Positions 16,561 through 24,651 of a DNA stretch of 34,026 nt are shown in pieces. The notes under the pieces were generated by a model. That model searched no databases. It was not told where the DNA came from and was given only the letters and a program-made list of their open reading frames with translations. The DNA is from Streptomyces sp. AC555_RSS877 (GTDB taxonomy: Bacteria > Actinomycetota > Actinomycetes > Streptomycetales > Streptomycetaceae): NCBI RefSeq assembly GCF_019049245.1, contig NZ_JAGMUK010000080.1:1-34026 (forward strand). Direction: 5' to 3'. Numbering within the stretch: position 1 is the first letter of the stretch; every line of letters starts with the position of its first letter. The position numbers and the translations under genes are program-made.

Positions 16561-17493
16561 TCAGCCGGCGGAGAAGTAATGGCCGTTGTCCAAATCGGCG
16601 AGCAGGCTGGACTGAGCGGGTTCCCAGCCAAGGGTCCGGCGGGTGATGAGGTTGGACGCCGGGTAGTTCTGCGTGACTATGTTCGCGAGAAACCCAAAGT
16701 ATCCCGGCACCATCAGTTCGTCCGCGGGAATGCTCACCGTGGGCAGGCCCAGGCGGCTGCCAATGGCCTCGGCGATCTCACGGAACGGGATGCCCCCGTC
16801 CTCAACCGCGTGCCAATATTTGCCAGCCGGGCCCTTCTCCAGCGCCAAGCGGAACAACGAGGCGACATCGCGGACATGCACGGCGTTCCACAGGTTCGCG
16901 CCGTCTCCGGGATATCCGGCGAAGCCCTTCTCCTTCGCGAGCGCGATCAGCATGGGGAGGAAGCCGGCATCAGTCGTGCTGTGCATGATGTTGGCAATCC
17001 GCACGACCGAAGACCGCACTCCCCGTTCGGCGAGACCGATTACGGCGGCTTCCACGACATTGCGGACCCGGAGGGTGCCCTTGTGCTCATCGCCGACAAA
17101 AAGGGCCGGGTCCTCCTCGGTGGCCGGCCGGCCCAGCCTCCCGGGCGACCCTATGCTCCCCGCCGCGACCAGGGGCTTTCCGGTTCCCGCAAGTGCCTCG
17201 CCGTACGCGAGCATGATCGGGAGCTCCGCGGCGGCCACAGCGTCCATCCCGCCGGACGGAAGCAAGTCTTGCCTGTGCGCGATGTGGACGACGCCGTCGG
17301 AATCCGCAGCCGCCTCCTTGAGCCCGTCGAGATCCTCGAGGTCGCCGCGGCGCACCTTCGCGCCGAGCGCGGACAGCGCCGCCGCGGCCGTGTCCGATCG
17401 GGCCAGGCCGGTGACCTCGTGCCCGGCGGCGACGAGCTCGGGGATGATGTACGAACCGGAATGGCCGGTCCCGCCAGTGACGAAAACGCGCAT
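16561..17493 (-). CDS. NAD-dependent epimerase/dehydratase family protein (extended SDR)
   Basis: 310 residues from ATG 17493. MRVFVTGGTGHSGSYIIPEL contains the GGTGxxG nucleotide loop at 7-13. GDLEDLDGL and SDGVVHIAH follow, then the extended-SDR mid-region, with VHVRDVASLFRLALEKGPAG and WHAVEDGGIPFREIAEAIGS towards the C-terminus. The catalytic YxxxK is not obvious: IGSPGRLG and RNVVEAAVIGLAERG stand where it is expected. It may therefore be an atypical member acting as a reductase or as a regulator-like NmrA relative. It sits between two reductase-like genes with short spacers, so the three probably work on one pathway. The frame is open to 17595, but the methionine at 17493 begins the conserved fold. 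Confidence 0.82.
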   Translation of the reverse strand: MRVFVTGGTGHSGSYIIPELVAAGHEVTGLARSDTAAAALSALGAKVRRGDLEDLDGLKEAAADSDGVVHIAHRQDLLPSGGMDAVAAAELPIMLAYGEALAGTGKPLVAAGSIGSPGRLGRPATEEDPALFVGDEHKGTLRVRNVVEAAVIGLAERGVRSSVVRIANIMHSTTDAGFLPMLIALAKEKGFAGYPGDGANLWNAVHVRDVASLFRLALEKGPAGKYWHAVEDGGIPFREIAEAIGSRLGLPTVSIPADELMVPGYFGFLANIVTQNYPASNLITRRTLGWEPAQSSLLADLDNGHYFSAG

Positions 17494-17545
17494 GCTACTG
17501 GTCCTTGTGATTGATGTGGCGCGAGGGGTGGTGGTGCGGGCGGGC

Positions 17546-18166
17546 TCAGGCAGAAGTGTTGACGCCGAGGGTGAAGTCGAAGCTCCCCGCGCCATAGCGG
17601 CCCAGGCCGATCATCACCAGGCCTGTTCCCTCCAGCCAGCGCGCCATTCCCAGGGGGCCGGTGTCCATCGGCCGCAGTCCGAGGCTCTCGATGAATGCCG
17701 ACACAGTCGCCTTGGCCTCGGCGGCGTCGCCGGCGATGAGCACGTCCAGCGAGTTGCCCTGCGCCAGCATGTGACCGAAGACGGTGTTGAACGCCTTCAC
17801 GACGGGCGCGCCGATGGGGGCGACCTTGGCGATCTCCTGCGCGCCGGAACTGCCCTCGGGGGTGACAAGGCCCTGGGAATCGGGGGAGACGGGGTTGGTG
17901 ACGTCGATGATGACCTTGCCGTGTAGTGCGTCCCCGTACTCGCTCACCACCGCCGCCGCGCTGGCGTACGGCACGGCGAGGACAACGATGTCCCCGGCCG
18001 GGGCGGCGCCGGCCGTCCCGACAGTGGCGCCGCCTAGCGCGGCGGCCAATTCCTTGGCCTTGGCCGGGTCGCGGCCGATGATCTCGACGGCGTTGCCGCC
18101 GGCGAGTGCCCGGCCGGCCAGGGCGCCGGCCATGTTCCCCAGGCCGATAATGCTGATGCCGCTCAT
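17546..18166 (-). CDS. NADPH-dependent F420 reductase-like protein
   Basis: 206 residues from ATG 18166. SGISIIGLGNMAGALAGRAL and IIGRDPAKAKELAAAL form the Rossmann N-terminus. VIIDVTNPVSPDSQG, GAPVVKAFNTVFGHMLAQG, FIESLGLRPMDTGPLGMARW and LEGTGLVMIGL follow the F420:NADPH reductase pattern. It is clearly homologous to the protein at 11095-11718 (same length, shared FIESLGLRP and VVKAFNT) and is probably a paralogue from duplication or parallel transfer. First gene of the three-gene operon, divergent from the LysR gene. The upstream in-frame extension to 18271 lies over the promoter region and is unlikely to be translated. Confidence 0.85.
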   Translation of the reverse strand: MSGISIIGLGNMAGALAGRALAGGNAVEIIGRDPAKAKELAAALGGATVGTAGAAPAGDIVVLAVPYASAAAVVSEYGDALHGKVIIDVTNPVSPDSQGLVTPEGSSGAQEIAKVAPIGAPVVKAFNTVFGHMLAQGNSLDVLIAGDAAEAKATVSAFIESLGLRPMDTGPLGMARWLEGTGLVMIGLGRYGAGSFDFTLGVNTSA

Positions 18167-18375
18167 TGGTGTGCCTGCTTTCTGGAGCTGGATAGGACGC
18201 CATGCCCGAATGACGCGATGGATGGCGCTCAATTCCTGACGTGTTAATTCCGGCCTGAACCCTGCCATCAAGTTTCGATGTCGAATGCTTATGCCGAATT
18301 CACTTCGGCCCCGTTAGGTGCCTGTTCAGATTGTCATTGGCCTGAGTGGGTGTCCAAGACCTCTTTAAGCCGCGG

Positions 18376-18394
18376 TGATACCCTGAAGGCATCA
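18376..18394. promoter_or_regulatory. LysR-type box (T-N11-A)
   Basis: TGAT (18376-18379), 11 bases, then ATCA (18391-18394) form an interrupted palindrome of the classic LysR-type T-N11-A form. It ends 17 bases before the LysR start codon, in the spacer shared with the divergent operon. It is suited to autoregulation and perhaps to activation of the operon. Confidence 0.6.
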
Positions 18395-18411
18395 CCGGGC
18401 CGGGAGGCGCC

Positions 18412-19323
18412 ATGGATCTGGACCTGCGCAAACTGCGCTACTTCGTTGCCGTGGCCGACCAGTTGCACTTCAGCCGCGCCGCCGATGAGCTACATATCGC
18501 ACAGCCGGTGCTCAGCCGACAGATCCGCGCCCTCGAGCAGGATCTCGGCGCCTCGCTGTTCACCAGGGATCGCCACGGCGTAGCGCTGACCGACGCGGGC
18601 CGACAACTGCTGGCCGACGCCGGTCCGCTGCTCGCCTCCGCGCACGCGGCCCGCCACCGGGTGACCGTGGCCGCGCGGGGCAGCCAGCGGCTAATGGTCG
18701 GCTTCCGGGCAGGCATCGCGGTCGCGCCGGCGGTACAACGGTTCGCCACCCGGCACCCGGACGTTCTGGTGGACGTGCAACGGATCGAATGGGACGACCA
18801 GGCCCCGATGCTGCTCGACGGCCGCATCGACATCGGCTATGTGCGGCTGCCCATCGACGAGACCGGCCTGCGCGTCGCCCCGCTCTACGCCGAGCCACGG
18901 GTGGCGGTGCTGCCCGTCGGCCACCGATTGGCCGGCAAGGAAGAAGTCACCGAGACCGACCTGGCCGGTGAGCCGCTGGTCTGGCATGCCGACCCGAGCA
19001 CGCAGCCCACCAGGCACCCGCACCCCAACGCCGGGTACCTGGCGCGCGGGGTGGACGAAACGCTCGAGCATGTCGCTGCCGGCCGGGGCATCTCATTCCT
19101 GGCCCGTTCGGCGACCGTGTTCTACTCACATCCGGACGTCATCTATGTGCACGTCCCGGATCTGGCGCCCGACCAGGTGTGCCTCGCGGTGGCGGCATCG
19201 CGCATCTCGCCGGTGGTCGACGACTTCTTCACCGCGGCTCAGGCGGCGGCCGAGATCACGGCAGAATGTGGGAACTATGAAATGTGGCAGCGTGGAGTCG
19301 ATGCCGCTACAAAGCACGGTTGA
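18412..19323 (+). CDS. LysR-family transcriptional regulator
   Basis: 303 residues, normal for the family, from ATG 18412 with GGGAGGC upstream. The winged helix-turn-helix is MDLDLRKLRYFVAVADQLHF, then RAADELHIAQPVLSRQIRAL at about residues 22-41. The effector-binding domain follows: LMVGFRAGIAVAPAVQRFAT, a substrate-pocket region around RIDIGYVRLP, and HVAAGRGISFLARSATVF. Overall it resembles regulators of redox or aromatic-compound genes, but the ligand cannot be told. It diverges from the reductase-epimerase-reductase operon, which it probably controls through the T-N11-A site. Confidence 0.92.
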   Translation: MDLDLRKLRYFVAVADQLHFSRAADELHIAQPVLSRQIRALEQDLGASLFTRDRHGVALTDAGRQLLADAGPLLASAHAARHRVTVAARGSQRLMVGFRAGIAVAPAVQRFATRHPDVLVDVQRIEWDDQAPMLLDGRIDIGYVRLPIDETGLRVAPLYAEPRVAVLPVGHRLAGKEEVTETDLAGEPLVWHADPSTQPTRHPHPNAGYLARGVDETLEHVAAGRGISFLARSATVFYSHPDVIYVHVPDLAPDQVCLAVAASRISPVVDDFFTAAQAAAEITAECGNYEMWQRGVDAATKHG

Positions 19324-20057
19324 GCAGTTCGACTGACAACAGCAGCGCCAACAGAGGGCGCGCGGCCATGGCTTCGGCGTAGCCGCATGACGTCCGGTTC
19401 TTGATCATCCGAGGCCGAGGAGTGCGAGGGGCGTCGAGGGTCGCGGGCGTTGCGGCGGAGACCGGCCGCGATGTTCTTCACTCCGGCCGTGCAGGGGGCT
19501 CCGGCGGCGAGGTTGCGCCAGCTGGAAGGTCCCCTGACGCGGGCATGATGCAGGGCAGGGACAACACCGGCACATTCGGGGGACGCATGCTGAACAGCAA
19601 GGGCGAGTTCCCGCTCCCGCTCCTCGAGTACGGGGTCCAGTTCGGCGGCCGCGCTGCACGGAGAAGACAGCCGGGTACCTGGATGCTCTGCGGCGTCCAG
19701 CGCCTTGTCCAGGGTCAGCAGCGGTGCCCCGGCGGGTGCTTCCTCGCAGTCGGCGGCGTGGATGACGCCCCGGCCGGGACCGCGGCCGCCGTCCAGCTTC
19801 TGCAGGACCCAGCCCGAGGGCCGGCGCTCCCCGAGGATTTGCTGCTCCGTCGACGGCGGCGGCAGCCGGGTCGTGGGGACGTCGTCGTACGAGACGCCGG
19901 GCACGGGCTTCACGTGGTCGGGGGCTTGCACCCACACCATGTACCAGGCGGGCTCCACATGCCCGGAGAACTGGTGGAGAGGCAGTATCGCGATGCTGCG
20001 GTATTCCCCGGTCGCGACCGACGGGACGCGCTCCAACAGCCGTGCGTCAAGGGTCAT
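19275..20057 (-). CDS. DUF6233-like protein with a run-on C-terminus
   Basis: The ATG at 20057 opens a frame of 260 residues. Residues about 20-150 look genuine: YRSIAILPLHQFSGHVEPAW, YMVWVQAPDHVKPVPGVSYD, VIHAADCEEAPAGAPLLTLD and KALDAAEHPGTRL up to AAELDPVLEERERE. This resembles the C-terminal part of DUF6233-type Streptomyces proteins, which end with a cysteine pair; here the pair is reduced to one Cys (LSSPCSAA). After about residue 155 the sequence becomes Arg/Pro/Ala-rich and runs into the antisense of the LysR 3' end. The natural stop has therefore probably been lost by frameshift. The usual N-terminal half is absent, but a matching fragment lies at 21645-21872. Function unknown. Confidence 0.5.
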   Translation of the reverse strand: MTLDARLLERVPSVATGEYRSIAILPLHQFSGHVEPAWYMVWVQAPDHVKPVPGVSYDDVPTTRLPPPSTEQQILGERRPSGWVLQKLDGGRGPGRGVIHAADCEEAPAGAPLLTLDKALDAAEHPGTRLSSPCSAAAELDPVLEERERELALAVQHASPECAGVVPALHHARVRGPSSWRNLAAGAPCTAGVKNIAAGLRRNARDPRRPSHSSASDDQEPDVMRLRRSHGRAPSVGAAVVSRTAQPCFVAASTPRCHIS

Positions 20058-20242
20058 AAGTAACTGCTTGCAATACTTTCTGGACTATTTGGGGGTTTCA
20101 TCGTGGTTAAGTGCGCTTGGATCTGGTGGGTGCGGTGCCGGTGAACGATGATCACGACGGCTGAGAGCGTTCCAGACAAGAGGAGCGGCGACCGTCTCTC
20201 GCGCCTGTGATCGATGTCGGTCGATCGGTATGAGGACGGGTT

Positions 20243-21484
20243 ATGACACGAAACGAGCGGCGAGCCGGCCGGAAGACGGTAGACCGGTCGGAGGGTTTCG
20301 GTGAGCGGCTCCTGGGGGTGCTGCTGGACCGAGCACATGAGATGCCGCCCCAGCTGATCGCGCCGCTGGTCGCGGAAGAGGTGGCCAGGATCGGCGGCCG
20401 CGAGGTCTCTATCCTGCTGCAGGACTACGCACAGGAGCTGCTCGTGCCGCTGCCCGGCAGGAGACTGCTGGTCGGTGATGCCGAGCCGGTTGACGACTCC
20501 CCGGCCGGCATGGCCTTCCTGCACGTGACTCCCCTTGAGGTCCGTCAGTCTGACGGCGTACGGATGTACCTGCCGTTGCTGGACGGCAGCGACGAGGTGG
20601 GAGTGATGGCCCTCACCCTGGACACGGTCGATGACGACGACCGGCGGCTGCTGCGCAGGCTCGCCGGTCTGGTTGCCGACATGCTGGTCACCAAGCATGC
20701 CTACACCGACCGGTTCTTCCAGGCCCGTCGCCAGGAACCGATGAGTGTGGCCGCGGAGATGCAGTGGTCCCTGCTGCCGCCGCTGACGATGTCCGTGCCG
20801 CAGGTCGCCCTCGCCGGGATCCTGGAGCCGGCCTACAGCATCGCCGGCGACAGCTTCGACTACGCCCTCAATGACAACATGCTGCACGTGGCCGTGTTCG
20901 ATGCGATGGGCCACGGCCTGGACGCCGCCACCATGGCGACTGTCGCGGTCGGCGCCTACCGGCACGCCCGGCGCGCCTGGGTCGGCCTGTCCGAGAAGTA
21001 CGTGTACATGGACCAGGCCATCGCCGAACAGTTCGGTCCCGACCACTTCGTCACCGCCCAGATGATGGACCTGGACATCACAACCGGGCAGTTGCAATGG
21101 GTCAACGCGGGCCACCCACCGCCGCTGCTGATTCGCAACCGTCAGGTCCTGCGGCGTCTGGACAGCCCTCCCACCCTGCCGGTCGGCTTCGGCGGTGAGC
21201 GCCCGCAGATCAGCGCATACACACTCCAGCGCGGCGATCGGCTGCTGTTCTACACCGACGGCGTGATCGAGGAACGCGACGCGGAAGGAGAACCGTTCGG
21301 CGAGGAACGGCTCATCCGCTGTGCCAACCGCACAGAGCACTCGGAAGCGGGAGTGCGGGCCGAGGTGCGCCGGCTCTCCCGCACCCTGAAGCAGCAGCGG
21401 GGCGGGCGCACCAGCGACGATGCGACCATCCTCATGGTCGAGTGGCGTGGCGGCACCGCGGACCACCTGGCCGCCCTGGAGTAG
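20243..21484 (+). CDS. PP2C/SpoIIE-type serine phosphatase with N-terminal sensor-like region
   Basis: 413 residues from ATG 20243 behind GAGGACGGG. Residues about 20-160 form a GAF-like alpha/beta region (YLPLLDGSDEVGVMALTLDT, then DDRRLLRRLAGLVADMLV). A linker helix ending AAEMQWSLLPP leads to the phosphatase. The metal-binding and core motifs are GDSFDYAL at about 201, DAMGHGLDAA at about 219, NAGHPPPLLIR at about 288, FYTDGVIEERD at about 336 and DDATILMVEW near 393. RsbU/SpoIIE-type phosphatases dephosphorylate anti-anti-sigma factors and so release sigma factors in stress or development. No anti-sigma or STAS partner is adjacent, so it would act on remote partners. It is flanked by decayed genes but is itself intact. 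Confidence 0.92.
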   Translation: MTRNERRAGRKTVDRSEGFGERLLGVLLDRAHEMPPQLIAPLVAEEVARIGGREVSILLQDYAQELLVPLPGRRLLVGDAEPVDDSPAGMAFLHVTPLEVRQSDGVRMYLPLLDGSDEVGVMALTLDTVDDDDRRLLRRLAGLVADMLVTKHAYTDRFFQARRQEPMSVAAEMQWSLLPPLTMSVPQVALAGILEPAYSIAGDSFDYALNDNMLHVAVFDAMGHGLDAATMATVAVGAYRHARRAWVGLSEKYVYMDQAIAEQFGPDHFVTAQMMDLDITTGQLQWVNAGHPPPLLIRNRQVLRRLDSPPTLPVGFGGERPQISAYTLQRGDRLLFYTDGVIEERDAEGEPFGEERLIRCANRTEHSEAGVRAEVRRLSRTLKQQRGGRTSDDATILMVEWRGGTADHLAALE

Positions 21485-21644
21485 ACGGATGGTGACGGCC
21501 CGCGACAGCCGCGTTCGCGCAGGTCTGCGGCAGATTCGGCTGGCTGTCTTCCGGCTGCGTCGCCATCGGAGGCGCCGTGCTGGGGGTCGGACTGGTGATG
21601 GCCGGTCGGACACTTCTGGCCCGGCCGGCTACGGCGGGTCATGT

Positions 21645-21872
21645 TCAGGGTGCCTCCGCCGGAAGGACGGCACCGACGACCAGGCCCGCCACGCTGAATT
21701 GCCTGCAACGGCGCTCGCGTTTGGCGTGTTCTGCCGGGCCGAGGACGGCAACCTTGTACAGCCAGGCGCCCGGGACCTGCTGGCGCTCCTGGAGGCGGCC
21801 GGTGACCTCCTGGCCGTCGGGCAGGACCACGATGATGGGCGGTGACTCCGGCTCGGGTGGCGTGTCCGCCAC
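21645..21872 (-). pseudogene. DUF6233-like N-terminal fragment
   Basis: GTG 21872 starts VADTPPEPESPPIIVVLPDG, followed by QEVTGRLQERQQVPGAWLYK and VAVLGPAEH. This is typical of the N-terminal half of DUF6233-type proteins. The frame continues only 25 codons more, through unrelated residues, to a stop at 21645, so the C-terminal half is missing. The gene at 19275-20057 has the C-terminal half of such a protein. The two could be products of one ancestral gene split by rearrangement around the phosphatase gene, or halves of two copies. Confidence 0.55.
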
Positions 21873-21874
21873 GG

Positions 21875-22137
21875 CTACGCCGCCTCCTGGCCCTCGCGTA
21901 CGAGGGCGTGCTTGAGCTGGGAGCGGGCATCGGGCCGTTCGGGCCCGGCGACGTCGTTCCAGAAGGCGTGCGTGACGATCACGGCGGTGAGGTCGCGTTT
22001 CCCGCTCGCGCAGCGCGGCGACTTCCCGCTGCTCCTGCTCCGACCAGCCCGGCGAGGCCGGGTACGCGCGGGAGGTGGCGAGCCAGTAGCGGAACAGGCG
22101 GCTGACAGTCCGGGTCCGCCAGTTGGAGAAGCGCCTG
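21875..22137 (-). pseudogene. Frameshifted small hypothetical gene upstream of the DUF6233 fragment
   Basis: Two phases join: RRFSNWRTRTVSRLFRYWLA, TSRAYPASPGWSEQEQREVA and ALRER, then, after a shift near 22000, SGKRDLTAVIVTHAFWNDVA and GPERPDARSQLKHALVREGQ up to TAG at 21875-21877. I know this protein type as a frequent neighbour of DUF6233 genes in Streptomyces (recollection, not searched). Roughly 10-13 bases seem to be missing at the shift. Its 5' part runs into the opposite-strand DUF6262-like fragment. Function unknown. Confidence 0.5.
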
Positions 22138-22338
22138 TCCGAGAGCCTCGGTGAAACCGCATGGAAGGAATCCGGCCTTGGTGCGTCCGCCGACATCGAC
22201 CAGCTTCAACGCCGCACCACGCTGCTCGAACAAGACCTGGCCGACATAAGAGGCCAGCTCGAGGAGCGGACCGAGGAACTTGATGCCGCGCGGGCGGCTA
22301 ACCGGGAACTGACCCGGGCACTGAACCAGGCCTGCTGA
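22102..22338 (+). pseudogene. C-terminal fragment of a DUF6262-like transposon accessory protein
   Basis: The plus strand reads LTVRVRQLEKRLSESLGETA, WKESGLGASADIDQLQRRTT and a heptad-rich coiled coil (LLEQDLADIRGQLEERTEEL, then DAARAANRELTRALN) ending at TGA 22336-22338. This matches the C-terminus of DUF6262 proteins, which accompany Tn554-like tyrosine-recombinase transposons (family knowledge). The upstream two-thirds and the recombinase genes are not present. It marks the scar of a lost transposon. The first 35 bases are also coding-like on the other strand. Confidence 0.6.
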
Positions 22339-22834
22339 GGCGGTTTCGCGCTCTTCCTCTGTTCCCTGAAGGCGGAGCTTTCAGGAGGAGGGCTGACCGT
22401 TGCGCAGGTGGACGCGTGTCTCAGTTCCAGGCGGCTGAGGACGTCGGTGCTGTCGATGAACTGGTCGACAGTGCCGATCGTCGGCAGGGCGAGGATGGCC
22501 GAGCCGGTGATGCGGGTGGTCAGGGCCCAGGCGAAGCGTTCGGCGTGCAGGACCCCAGAGTGATCTCCAGCCGGGACAACAGCTTCTCCCGGTCAGTAGG
22601 ACGCGTCAATGCCTCGATCGGGTCCGGCAGTTCGGCAATCTCCCCCGCGCGGCGGTCTTCCGCCGATTGAGCTCCTCCAACCACGAAACCATCGCCGCCT
22701 CCAAGAACGGCGCACTGCATCACCAGCTCACTGCAGAAGAGCCGCACCCCGGGAAGGCCACCCATCGCCCGCCCCTGGCGGACGGCAGCGACATGGCCTT
22801 GAGCCGTGCCGGCCGTCCGGCATTGTCGGGCCAC
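22339..22834 (-). pseudogene. Decayed reading frames, unknown protein
   Basis: The minus strand holds AELPDPIEALTRPTDREKLL and SRLEI. Then, in another phase from about 22555, come VLHAERFAWALTTRITGSAI and LALPTIGTVDQFIDSTDVLS, fading out near 22360. Together they look like one small actinobacterial protein with a frameshift. Upstream of about 22700 the sequence is not convincing on either strand. No function is assigned. This stretch separates the transposon scar from the SDR operators. Confidence 0.35.
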
Positions 22835-22847
22835 TCCAGGAATTAAA

Positions 22848-22917
22848 GGTAAGTGGATCGACTTGCCACGAGGACGGTGCGAGGGCTACCTTCAAGGGGT
22901 AAGTCCACCGACTTACC
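22848..22917. promoter_or_regulatory. Twin palindromic operators upstream of the SDR-TetR genes
   Basis: GGTAAGTCCACCGACTTACC at 22898-22917 has perfect 8-base arms (GGTAAGTC/GACTTACC). A second copy at 22848-22867, GGTAAGTGGATCGACTTGCC, has two arm mismatches. Their centres are 50 bp apart, close to five helical turns, so two dimers would sit on the same face. They lie 20 bases before the SDR start codon. They are most probably bound by the TetR protein encoded downstream. Confidence 0.75.
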
Positions 22918-22937
22918 TTACTTCTCGGCAAGGAACC

Positions 22938-23699
22938 ATGAACATGACTCGTCTTGCGGGCAAGCGCGCCCTCATCACCGGCGGTACGAGCGGCATCGGC
23001 CTGGCGACCGCCCAGCGTTTCATCGCGGAGGGAGCCGACGTGCTGGTCACCGGCGTCACCCCGGCCAGCATCGAGAAGGCGCGGGAGATCCTCGGGGACA
23101 AGGTGCCCGTCGTGCAGGCCGACGCACGCGATCTCGACGCCCAGCGGGACCTGGCCAAGCAGGTGGGTGAGCACTTCGGGGGTCTGGACGTGGTGTTCCT
23201 GAACGCCGGCGTGTCGGACTGGCGGTCGTTCGAGGACCACACGGTGGACAGCTACGACCGGCTGTTCGACATCAACGTCAAGAGCGTCTTCTTCCTCACG
23301 CAGGCCCTGGTGCCGGTGCTGGCCAACCCGTCCTCGGTGATCCTCAACGCGTCCGCCAGCGTGCACGGCGGCTACGGGCAGGCGAACGCCTACGCCGCGA
23401 CGAAGGCGGCTGTCTCCTCCCTGATGCGGTCGTGGAACGCGGACCTGCTCAAGTCGCACGGCATCCGGTTCAACGCGGTCAGCCCCGGCCCGGTGGACAC
23501 CCCGCTCTACTCCAAGCTCGGGATCGAGGACCCCGCGGTGCAGGCGGCGGTCCTGGAGGGGATCAGCGCCGGCATCCCGCTGGGCCGCATGGGTCTGCCC
23601 GAGGAGGTCGCGGAGGCCGTCGTCTACCTGGCCTCCGACGCCTCCGCCTTCGCTGTGGGCCAGGACCTTATCCTGGACGGAGGTTCGACCGTCCTCTGA
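22938..23699 (+). CDS. SDR-family oxidoreductase (glucose-dehydrogenase-like type)
   Basis: 253 residues from ATG 22938, with AAGGA just upstream. The cofactor loop is TGGTSGIG at about 15-22; LNAGVSDW, the catalytic Ser in ASASVHGG, Tyr152-xxx-Lys156 in YAATK, and PGPVDTP follow. The C-terminus is the normal VYLASDASAFAVGQDLILDG. All active-site residues are present, so it should be an active NAD(P)-dependent oxidoreductase; the substrate is unknown. It is co-directional with the TetR gene 47 bases downstream and preceded by twin operators, so the pair probably forms an autoregulated inducible unit. Confidence 0.92.
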   Translation: MNMTRLAGKRALITGGTSGIGLATAQRFIAEGADVLVTGVTPASIEKAREILGDKVPVVQADARDLDAQRDLAKQVGEHFGGLDVVFLNAGVSDWRSFEDHTVDSYDRLFDINVKSVFFLTQALVPVLANPSSVILNASASVHGGYGQANAYAATKAAVSSLMRSWNADLLKSHGIRFNAVSPGPVDTPLYSKLGIEDPAVQAAVLEGISAGIPLGRMGLPEEVAEAVVYLASDASAFAVGQDLILDGGSTVL

Positions 23700-23746
23700 C
23701 AGCAAGGACACGGCCGGAAGACGGGCGAGGGGCGAGGGGTAGAGGA

Positions 23747-24433
23747 ATGTCGGTGGAGGACCGAGCGGAAACCCTTGGCGACACGTGCCAGGCCGGGTAC
23801 CACGCGCAGATCAAAGAGGAGAACCGGGCGCGCATCATCCGCGCCGCCCGCGATCTCTTCCTCGCCCGGGGATACGACAAGACCTCCCTCGCCCAGATCG
23901 CCAAGCAGGCCCGCGTCTCCACCGGCACCCTCTTCAAGCGGTACCCCTCCAAGGCCGCACTGTTCGCGGCCGTCACCTCCGAGCAATGGCAGCTGGACGT
24001 GGAGTACGCCGCACCGCCCCCGCCCGGTGATCCCCGGTTCGGTCTGGACCACATCGGCCGCGACTACGCCTGCCTGGTCGCGCGGCCCGGCACGGCGGCG
24101 CTGTGCCGCCTGATCATCACCGAACTTCCCCAGATGCCGGAACTCGCCGACATCGTCGGCACCGGCTTCGCCATCGACCGCGGCCCCTTCTTCGACCGGC
24201 TCCGCGACTACCTGGAAACCGAAGCACAGGCCGGCACACTCGACTTCCGTTCGGCCGACGGACAGCCACAGTCGGCATCCGCAGTGGCCGAGCAGTTCCT
24301 CGGCATGATCTGCGCCCAGTTGCTGTGGCCTCAACTGGTACGGACCGACTTCGTCCCGCCCAGCCCCACTGATCCCGCGATCGTGGACGAAGCCGTCGCC
24401 CTCATGCTCAAGCGCTACAGCACCGGATCCTGA
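23747..24433 (+). CDS. TetR/AcrR-family transcriptional regulator
   Basis: 228 residues from ATG 23747. The DNA-binding domain covers about residues 22-70: KEENRARIIRAARDLFLARG, then TSLAQIAKQARVSTGTLFKR with the helix-turn-helix, and YPSKAALFAAV. The C-terminal domain (LCRLIITELPQMPELADIVG; FLGMICAQLLWPQLVRTDF) resembles the TetR C-terminal family with a conserved GTAALCRLIITE. It is transcribed behind the SDR gene and probably represses both through the GGTAAGTC palindromes at 22848-22917. Confidence 0.92.
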   Translation: MSVEDRAETLGDTCQAGYHAQIKEENRARIIRAARDLFLARGYDKTSLAQIAKQARVSTGTLFKRYPSKAALFAAVTSEQWQLDVEYAAPPPPGDPRFGLDHIGRDYACLVARPGTAALCRLIITELPQMPELADIVGTGFAIDRGPFFDRLRDYLETEAQAGTLDFRSADGQPQSASAVAEQFLGMICAQLLWPQLVRTDFVPPSPTDPAIVDEAVALMLKRYSTGS

Positions 24434-24651
24434 TACCCCGGACCACCACTTCACTCTGCCAGAACGCCGATACGTCCCCCTGCCGGGACAGGTGCACGCG
24501 CCCTCCCGGTACTGCCGGCGTACACGCGGCCTTGCGCCCGATGGCGTGAGCACCGGCAAGTGATCGACGCAATCCTCCAGCACGTGCGAACCCGGGGCCG
24601 ATGCCGGCCCCGCCGCGACGGTGCTGTCCTTCTGACCGATAGAGGTTTCCC

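Noticed and set aside
20054..21613. Minus-strand open frame of 519 codons
   Set aside because: Antisense of the PP2C phosphatase gene, which has all catalytic motifs on the plus strand.
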